Shown: positions 55,435 to 61,988 of the stretch, piece after piece
Numbering within the stretch: the first letter of the stretch is position 1
Layout of the letters: each line of letters opens with the position of its first letter
Assembly: GCF_050410795.1 (NCBI RefSeq)
Contig: NZ_CP191258.1
Coordinates: 2,480,001-2,544,000 of the forward strand
DNA length: 64,000 nt
Direction of reading: 5' to 3'
Source of the DNA: Fontivita pretiosa
Lineage (GTDB): Bacteria > Planctomycetota > Phycisphaerae > Tepidisphaerales > Tepidisphaeraceae
Notes under the pieces: generated by a model
Database searches by the model: none
Seen by the model: the letters and a program-made list of their open reading frames with translations, nothing else
What the model was told of the DNA's origin: nothing
Made by a program: the position numbers and the translations under genes

Positions 55435-55992
55435 TCAGCGTCCGCCGACGGTCAGCGGCACCGGTTGCGGCGACGGAACGTACGTCGGCTCGATCGCCAG
55501 TTGAAGTGGTCTTCGCCGACCTCTGGGCGGCAGGCCTTCCTCGTCGATGATCCGCTGGATGGCCATGATCCCCTCAAGCAGCGTTTCGGGTCTGGGCGGG
55601 CAGCCGGGGACATACACGTCCACAGGCATGAACTGGTCGATGCCCTGAATCGTCGCGTAGGCGTCGAACACCCCGCCGGTGCTGGCGCAGGCGCCCATGC
55701 TGATCACCCACTTGGGCTCGGTCATCTGCTGGTAGATGTGCTGGAGGACCGGCATCATTTTGATGCACACACGCCCGGCCACGATCATCAGGTCGCTCTG
55801 CCGCGGGCTGAATCGCATCGCCTCGGCCCCGAACCGCGCCAAGTCGTAGCGCGAGCTTGCGGTGGCCATCAGCTCGATCCCGCAGCACGCAGTCGCAAAC
55901 GGCAGCGGCCAAAGCGAACTGCGCCTGGCCCAGTTCACGACCTTCTTAAGCTGCGTGGTCAGGACGTTGTCGGGAAGCGTTTGGGTGTCCAT
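55435..55992 (-). CDS. nuoB: NADH-quinone oxidoreductase subunit B, isolated
   Basis: 185 residues from the ATG at 55992 (MDTQTLPDNVLTTQLKKVVN). It carries the full set of cluster N2 ligands: C36-C37 in TACCGIELMA, C102 in MGACAS, and C131 in YVPGCPPRPE. The standard FDAYATIQGIDQFMPVDVYV precedes the last. An extra Cys (GRVCIKMMP) replaces the usual Thr. NuoB links the peripheral and membrane arms of complex I. None of nuoA, C, D or others lies beside it, which is unusual. Confidence 0.93.
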   Translation of the reverse strand: MDTQTLPDNVLTTQLKKVVNWARRSSLWPLPFATACCGIELMATASSRYDLARFGAEAMRFSPRQSDLMIVAGRVCIKMMPVLQHIYQQMTEPKWVISMGACASTGGVFDAYATIQGIDQFMPVDVYVPGCPPRPETLLEGIMAIQRIIDEEGLPPRGRRRPLQLAIEPTYVPSPQPVPLTVGGR

Positions 55993-56100
55993 GTCGGTCT
56001 TTCGGTTCCAGCGCGATGGAATCATAGTGTCTGGGGCGATCCGATTCCATGACAGCGCGGATAAGCCCCCCGGGAGGTGCCATTGTCAACGCTCAGCCCC

Positions 56101-57498
56101 TCACGCCGGCCTGCTGATCACCGCAAACCACATCACCCGCAGCGCCTGGGCGGCGGTGATCGTGACGATGCCGTCGTCGCGCCCGTCGTTGCCGGCGCCG
56201 TCGATGCCCCAGGGATTGCGCAGCGTGAGGCTTACAACCCGGCCGGATGAATCCACATTCACCCGCTCGACAATGTATCCGTGCCCGCCGACCACGGGCA
56301 CGTCCGCCGGCGGATTCTGGATCGTGCCGAAGGTCACGGCGCTGCCGGCCAGCAGTTCAGCCTGAAGCTGCTGAAGCAGGCTCGTGCCGCTGATGGCACT
56401 GTCGATCTCACTGAAACCTCGCCCCAGGGCGCGGTACACCTCGCCCATGTGCCCGGCCTCGATCGAGGCGTACTTGCCGTCGCCGCTGCGCCAAAACGCC
56501 CAGGCCTTTTCATAGATCGCCACCCACAGCGCGCTTTGGATGCCAAGCTGCGCATAGGCCAGGTAGCCGTCGGATCGCACCGGCAGATCGCCATCGACCC
56601 TCACGTAGACTTTTGCCGTTCCGCTGACGAACTGAACCGCGTACGTGCCGTCGCCCAGGTCGGCCAGGCTTTGGCGGATGCTCTGCGGGGCGGACTTGGC
56701 CACCGAACCCAGTGCCGCCAGCAGGTAGCAATCGCCAAGCTCGCCCTGCTGCACATCCTCAACCCGCGGGCCGTAGCGGGAGAAAAGCGGCAGATGGCTG
56801 AAATTGCGGTAGCCGCTTGCCGCGGACGTGATCGCCGGATCAACAAATCGCTGCGACGCCAGCTCCGTCGAGCTGAGGCTGAGTGCGGTCGTCGTGCCCG
56901 ACGTGCGGCTGCCGTAGAAGGCGGCGATGCGATGCACCGATCCGGCCAGAAGCTCGTCTTCGCCCGGATCGGTGATCTGTTCGGTGGAGCTGGAATCGAC
57001 CCAGAAGCTGTCCAGTCCGCCGCCACCGGTGGCGCGGTCGTAGCGGCTGTCGCCGACGGCAACCAGCAGGTCGTTGCCCGCGGCGCCGCTGAGCCAGTCG
57101 CTTCCCGTTCCGCCGTAAAGGCGATCACCCCCGCTGCCGCCGACCAGCGTATCGTCCCCGGCATTGCCGTACAGCACAACCGGCGTCCAGATTGCCGAGC
57201 CGACGGCGATGCGGTCGTTGCCGTCCAGGCCGCTGATCCGCACCGTCGCCACAGCGCCGCTCCACAGCCTGCTGAATCCCGTGGAGTTGCTGATCAGCAG
57301 CCCATCGGTGGTCCGATGCAGCCAGATGACATCGTTGCCGGCCGTGCCGGTGATGCGCAGCTCGTTGCCCAGCGCCGTGGTTACCGACGCCACCGCCAGC
57401 GGGGTTACCGCCAGCAGCCGCCGAGGCTCCAGCGGCTCCAGACCATCTTCGGCGTGCGGCTGGACCGCGACGAACCTGCCGGCGGATTGGCTGGACAT
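56101..57498 (-). CDS. Secreted calpain-type cysteine protease with RTX-like repeats
   Basis: About 465 residues from the ATG at 57498. Near the start is LEPLEPRRLLAV, the exported-protein mark of planctomycetes, in place of a classical signal. Residues about 40-160 are calcium-binding hemolysin-type repeats (DGNDRIAVG, GNAGDDTLVGGSGGDRLYGG). Residues about 240-445 form a calpain C2 domain: C257 in QGELGDCYLLAAL, H406 in GGHGYIVERV and N428 in LRNPWG. All three catalytic residues are present. It should be an extracellular Ca-dependent protease. Confidence 0.9.
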   Translation of the reverse strand: MSSQSAGRFVAVQPHAEDGLEPLEPRRLLAVTPLAVASVTTALGNELRITGTAGNDVIWLHRTTDGLLISNSTGFSRLWSGAVATVRISGLDGNDRIAVGSAIWTPVVLYGNAGDDTLVGGSGGDRLYGGTGSDWLSGAAGNDLLVAVGDSRYDRATGGGGLDSFWVDSSSTEQITDPGEDELLAGSVHRIAAFYGSRTSGTTTALSLSSTELASQRFVDPAITSAASGYRNFSHLPLFSRYGPRVEDVQQGELGDCYLLAALGSVAKSAPQSIRQSLADLGDGTYAVQFVSGTAKVYVRVDGDLPVRSDGYLAYAQLGIQSALWVAIYEKAWAFWRSGDGKYASIEAGHMGEVYRALGRGFSEIDSAISGTSLLQQLQAELLAGSAVTFGTIQNPPADVPVVGGHGYIVERVNVDSSGRVVSLTLRNPWGIDGAGNDGRDDGIVTITAAQALRVMWFAVISRPA

Positions 57499-57733
57499 AA
57501 CACAACTCCCGGCCTGGCCGCGAATGCTCGCCAGCCGCCAGCAGATGAAATCCAATACATCCGCATCGTCGCCAAGCCATCCTCAGGCCCGATAATCCCC
57601 GGCCGCACAACCGCTCCCTGCGGGGCGTCACGCGGCGTCCCGCCCGCGCCACAGCCAGGATCCGGCTGTCTGCGCCTGCTCCGCACCTGCTCGACATCCG
57701 CCGGCTGGTCCGTATAATTTTGTGCACAGCATC

Positions 57734-57815
57734 GCCCAGGTGGCGGAATTGGCAGACGCACTACTTTGAGGTGGTAGCGCCGCAAGGCGTGGAGGTTCGA
57801 GTCCTCTCCTGGGCA
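57734..57815 (+). tRNA. tRNA-Leu (anticodon GAG)
   Basis: 82 bases. The acceptor GCCCAGG (57734-57740) pairs with CCTGGGC (57808-57814), with A as discriminator. The anticodon stem CTACT/GGTAG (one G-T pair) encloses the loop TTGAGGT with anticodon GAG. A variable arm (GCGCCGCAAGGCGT) typical of class II Leu follows, then the T loop GGTTCGAGTCC. No CCA is encoded. Confidence 0.97.
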
Positions 57816-57852
57816 TTCCCGGCCGCAGGCCAGTTGGCTTGCGGCCATTTTG

Positions 57853-58632
57853 TTATCCCCGAATCCGCTGCTGGTGCCGGGCGAACCAGTCCTGTCCGAA
57901 GGCGATCCTGCCCCACAGCAACAATGCCGCGACGCCCACGGGTGTGAATCGCTCGCCGCTGCCCAGGGCGGCGTCGAAGGCCTGCGCGCTGCGGGCAACG
58001 CTCCACAACCCCCGATGCTCCTGTGGATCAAGTTGAGCTTCCAGCGTCCGACGATCCAACCCGGTCTGTGCGGCGAAGATCATCTCTGGCTGGAGAAGCG
58101 AGCGGTCCTCGGCGATGCCGGTGCATACCAGATCGCGGATGTCCGACTCGCGCAGCGAAAGCTCCTCGCGCAGCTCGCGACGAATCTCGGCAAAGACGTC
58201 AATCTCATCGGCCGGCTCCAGGGCGCCGGAGAACGGATGCACCCGCCCGGGATAGTACGCCACCGCATCGTTTCGCCGGCCCAGAAGCGCGTAACCATCG
58301 CCGCTGAGCAGCAGGCAGCTCAGCCCGATCGCGTTGGCCAGCGCCGACTGCCCGTACCGCTCGGCCAGGTGGCTGTTGCTCAGATTCGTCCCCAAAAACG
58401 GCTTGTAGCTGGTCTTGGAAACGGCGATGCGCATCTGCCCGGGGAAGGGATCCAGCGACTCCATCCGACACATCGGGCCGTCAAACAGATGAACCCCCGG
58501 ACGGCTCATGGCGTTGCGCCAGGCCTGCTCGATCGCCCATTCCACCTCAGGAATCGTCGCACGCGAGCTTTGGGTCCAGGTGAAATGGATTTCACCCGGC
58601 CGCCAAATGCCGATCGCAGGGAAGTTGAGCAC
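57853..58632 (-). CDS. NUDIX hydrolase
   Basis: 259 residues. The Nudix box core RELREEL (152-158) lies in FSGALEPADEIDVFAEIRRE; the helical Glu residues are present but the preceding Gly/Glu spacing is off by one from GX5EX7REUXEEXGU. The N-terminal 100 residues are unusual for small Nudix enzymes and resemble larger eukaryote-like members such as NUDT22. Nucleotide diphosphate or sugar-nucleotide hydrolysis is expected. It is on the same strand as, and 57 bases after, the sensor kinase gene. Start may lie further upstream within that gap. Confidence 0.78.
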   Translation of the reverse strand: MLNFPAIGIWRPGEIHFTWTQSSRATIPEVEWAIEQAWRNAMSRPGVHLFDGPMCRMESLDPFPGQMRIAVSKTSYKPFLGTNLSNSHLAERYGQSALANAIGLSCLLLSGDGYALLGRRNDAVAYYPGRVHPFSGALEPADEIDVFAEIRRELREELSLRESDIRDLVCTGIAEDRSLLQPEMIFAAQTGLDRRTLEAQLDPQEHRGLWSVARSAQAFDAALGSGERFTPVGVAALLLWGRIAFGQDWFARHQQRIRG

Positions 58633-58689
58633 GTATCGGGCCTTTCAGGGAAGCGAACTTCTGCTCGGCGGTTCAAATTTCTGCTGGCA

Positions 58690-60924
58690 TCATATCCGAT
58701 CCGGCTCTTCGCGTGCGACGATACAACTGCCCGGCAGCGTAAGCACGAAGCTGCTGCCTTTGCCCGGCTCGCTCTGCACGCGGATGGTTCCGCCCATGGC
58801 TTCGACCAGGCGTTTGCAGATCGCCAGACCCAGCCCCGCCCCGCCACGACCGCGTGGCCCGCTCTGGTCGCTCTGCCGCAACTGGAAAAACTCGTCGAAG
58901 ATCTGCTGGTGAAACTCCGGCGGGATGCCCGGGCCGGTGTCGGTCACGCGGATGTGAACCGCGCCCGGCGGCTGGTCGGGGGCCGACTCCACGCCCGCGG
59001 CAACCTCGATCCGGCCATGCGGCGTGAACTTTAACGCATTGCTCAGCAGGTTGCCCAGCACGCGTGACAGCTTTACACGATCCGTCTGCACAACCAGCGG
59101 GCTGTTCGGAAGAGTGCATATGAAGTCCAGTCCCTTTTCCGCGGCCATCTCCTGATAGCCACGGCAGTCGGCACGGATCATCTCGTACAGCTCAAACTCG
59201 CTCTCTTCCAGGGCGATTCGACCGGCGTCGAATCGCGCCAGATCCAGCACGTCGCTGACCAGCTCAACCAGTGAGGTGGCGTTTTTGCGGATATCCGCGG
59301 CGATGCCGGGGACTTCCCGGGCCAGCGTCGGCTCCGAGGCGGCGCGGTACAGCAGATCGGCCAGCAGGTTGATCGCATGTACGGGATTGCGGATGTCGTG
59401 CGATACCTGGGCCAGGAAGCGCGTCTTTCGGACCGAGCTTTCCTCCGCCTCGCGGCGACGGGCGTCCAGTTCCGCCTGAAGCCGCTTCAGCGCCGTCACG
59501 TCCGTGAAGGCCACCACCGCGCCTTCGATCTGGTGCTGCGGGGTGCGGATGGGCGCCGCACTGGCCAGCATCGTCAGCCGACGACCTCCGCCCAGCAATA
59601 CGTCGATCTCCTCCCCGATGACTTCCTGTCCTTCCAGCGCGCGAAGAAGCGGCGCCTGCTCCGGCGGCATCGGCACCCCGCCCCGAAACAGCCGAAAGTG
59701 CGTCATCTGCCGGCGCTGCCCGATGCTGCTCTCGGCGGGCAAACCCAGCATCTGCATGGCGGCGGCGTTGTTGGTGATCCGCCCGCTGGGAACGTGCGCC
59801 ACCGAGACCCCGATGGGCATCGTGCGCACGATCGTCTCGAACCGCCGACGCTCCTGCTCGACGCGATCGTACAGTTCGGCGGCCTGAAGGCTGATCGACG
59901 TCTGCGCTGCCAGCGATTCGATCATTCCAATCTGCTCATCACTCCAGGTTCGCCGGTCGCGCGAGAAGACCTCCAGCGTCCCGACCGCGCGACCGTTGAC
60001 GCGCAGCGGCGCCGCCAGCACCGAACGGAATGGCTCGCCTTCCTTGGGCTGAGGCATTTCGATGTCCGGCCGAAGGCTCACGTCCTCCAGATAACCGGTC
60101 TGATTCCGCTCCAGGACCAGCCGGGCGAAGGAACGCTCATATGGAATCAGCTCGCTGCGCGGCCCGCGAGGACCGAACCCGTAGTGGCAGACCAGCCGAA
60201 GATGCTCCGCCTCTTTCAGCTTCACCCCCACTGCCAGTCCCGGGCCGTTGATCATCTCCGCCAGCGCCTGGCAGATACGATCCAGCGTTTCGGTGCGGGA
60301 CATCTCGGCGGTCAGGGATCGCGACAATCGCAGCAGCGCCTCCAGCGTCCGCTGTCGCCGCGACAGCTCGTCGTTGGCCAGACGCAGCTCCTCGCTCTGT
60401 CGCTCGAACTCCTCGGTTTGGCTGCGAAGCTCCTCGTTTTGAGCGGCGATTTCGTGCTCATGGGCCTTCAGCTCAGCGGTGGCCCGATCCATCGCACGCC
60501 ACGTGCTCAACAGCTTGTGAAACACGATGCTGCCGACCAGCAACGCCGTCAGCGACATTCCCCTGTGCAGCCAGGCACGCTGATCGCCTGCCTCGATCAC
60601 TCCAGCGACCACAGTGGCGATCAAACTCAATCCGACCAGTGTCCACAGAAAACGTCGGCTGCGAACCCACCAGCAGACCACCAGCAGGCTGGGATAGATG
60701 ATGGAGGCATTGAACCCGATGCCCAGCAGCGCATCCAGCGTGCCCAGCGTCACAACTGCCGCCACCGCTCCGCACAGCAACAGCAACGTCTGAAGTGAAA
60801 AGTCCCCGACCGGGGGCAATGCCGATGTGGATCGATCGAATCTGCCCGACGATAAACCGGGCGCATTCAGCGCCGCGGGCGCCGCGGGTGTGATCGGCGA
60901 TCGTCGTTGCTGCAACTCGCTCAT
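58690..60924 (-). CDS. Sensor histidine kinase with membrane, GAF and PAS domains
   Basis: 744 residues. Residues about 45-140 have four membrane helices (LQTLLLLCGAVAAVVTLGTL; LLVVCWWVRS; TLVGLSLIATVVAGVI; LTALLVGSIVF). A coiled coil (about 145-195), a GAF domain (about 200-345), a PAS domain (about 355-485), the phospho-acceptor H near 508 in QVSHDIRNPVHAI, and the HATPase (N box NALKFTPHG, G1 VTDTGPGIPP, G2 GRGGAGLGLAICKRLVEAMG). All catalytic boxes are present. Upstream cheR and downstream NUDIX genes share the strand. The signal is unknown; no response regulator is adjacent. Confidence 0.94.
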   Translation of the reverse strand: MSELQQRRSPITPAAPAALNAPGLSSGRFDRSTSALPPVGDFSLQTLLLLCGAVAAVVTLGTLDALLGIGFNASIIYPSLLVVCWWVRSRRFLWTLVGLSLIATVVAGVIEAGDQRAWLHRGMSLTALLVGSIVFHKLLSTWRAMDRATAELKAHEHEIAAQNEELRSQTEEFERQSEELRLANDELSRRQRTLEALLRLSRSLTAEMSRTETLDRICQALAEMINGPGLAVGVKLKEAEHLRLVCHYGFGPRGPRSELIPYERSFARLVLERNQTGYLEDVSLRPDIEMPQPKEGEPFRSVLAAPLRVNGRAVGTLEVFSRDRRTWSDEQIGMIESLAAQTSISLQAAELYDRVEQERRRFETIVRTMPIGVSVAHVPSGRITNNAAAMQMLGLPAESSIGQRRQMTHFRLFRGGVPMPPEQAPLLRALEGQEVIGEEIDVLLGGGRRLTMLASAAPIRTPQHQIEGAVVAFTDVTALKRLQAELDARRREAEESSVRKTRFLAQVSHDIRNPVHAINLLADLLYRAASEPTLAREVPGIAADIRKNATSLVELVSDVLDLARFDAGRIALEESEFELYEMIRADCRGYQEMAAEKGLDFICTLPNSPLVVQTDRVKLSRVLGNLLSNALKFTPHGRIEVAAGVESAPDQPPGAVHIRVTDTGPGIPPEFHQQIFDEFFQLRQSDQSGPRGRGGAGLGLAICKRLVEAMGGTIRVQSEPGKGSSFVLTLPGSCIVAREEPDRI

Positions 60925-60936
60925 GCGCTTTTCCCG

Positions 60937-61881
60937 TCATCCCTGATTTCGGCGGAATACGCACGGCGCCAGCGGCGTGAACGACACCTGCGGACTCAGC
61001 CCGTCGGCGCCGGGACGTTCAGCCCGGCCAACCACCAGTGCCCCGCCCGGCGACAATGCGGCGTGCAACTGCTGCCACAACTGCGCCGCCGATTCGGCCT
61101 GGAGGTATATCGCTACGTTGCGGCAAAGAATCATATCCCAGACGCCCGGCTCCACGATCTGCAGGGCATCGGCCGTGCGCCAGCGGGTACGATCGCGCAG
61201 GCGCGGGCTTATGCGCCAAAGACCGCCTTGCAGACGGTCCATATAGCGCTGCCGCAGCCGCGGCGGCACGCCCGCGATGTCCCGATCGCAGTACTCGCCC
61301 GCGGCGGCATGGCGTGTGGCCTGGGCGCGGCAATCGGTGCCCAGCAGTTGCGACCGCTCCAGCAGGCGCATCTCCGCCAGCAGCATCGCCAGTGAATACA
61401 GCTCCTGGCCTTCGGCGCAGCCGACGCTCCAGATGCGCAGCGGGCGATCGGCGCGCCGCTGCCCCATGCAGGGCAGCACCTGCCGCCACAGATCCTGGAA
61501 CACCGACGGATCGCGGAAAAAGCCGCTCACGCCGATCAGCAATGCGCCCAGGGCGACCTGCATCAGCGCCCGATCGGCCAGGATCGCCGCACGCGCTTCG
61601 CTCACGCCGCTGACACGCAGCGCCCGCAGGCACGCACCCAGCCGACGCGCCAGAGGCGCCTGGCGATACCATCCCGCATCCAGCCCCGCCAGCCGAAACA
61701 GCCAGTCGATGAACTGGCGGACCTCGGCGCTGATGCCCCTGCTCGCCTCATCCTGCCGTCCGCAGGACTGCGGCGGAGCAAAATTGACCGGGCGGCGGCG
61801 ATACGCCGTGTCCGTGAACACCACGTGACAGAAACGCATCGGATCATGCATCGGCTGCGAGGAAATCTGCGCCACGGACAT
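60937..61881 (-). CDS. CheR-type protein-glutamate methyltransferase
   Basis: 314 residues. An all-alpha N-terminal domain (about 50-130: DWLFRLAGLDAGWYRQAPLA) is followed by a SAM-binding domain with WSVGCAEGQELYSLAMLLAE (about 151-170; the family usually has C-x-T-G-E-E-P-Y-S-L) and DMILCRNVAIYL (about 257-268). The central motif retains YSLAM but has QEL for EEP. CheR methylates chemoreceptors; solo copies occur in two-component hybrids. Its stop is 12 bases before the sensor kinase start, so the pair is likely co-expressed. No CheB or MCP gene is here. Confidence 0.85.
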   Translation of the reverse strand: MSVAQISSQPMHDPMRFCHVVFTDTAYRRRPVNFAPPQSCGRQDEASRGISAEVRQFIDWLFRLAGLDAGWYRQAPLARRLGACLRALRVSGVSEARAAILADRALMQVALGALLIGVSGFFRDPSVFQDLWRQVLPCMGQRRADRPLRIWSVGCAEGQELYSLAMLLAEMRLLERSQLLGTDCRAQATRHAAAGEYCDRDIAGVPPRLRQRYMDRLQGGLWRISPRLRDRTRWRTADALQIVEPGVWDMILCRNVAIYLQAESAAQLWQQLHAALSPGGALVVGRAERPGADGLSPQVSFTPLAPCVFRRNQG

Positions 61882-61988
61882 TGCGGCCAGGGCACGGCAC
61901 GACGCTGCAACCGCCGCGAACGTCCCGGCAGTCTAACCGGAATGGGTTAAACATGTAACCGGCTTTTTGCGGCGATTCGTCGGCTGGC

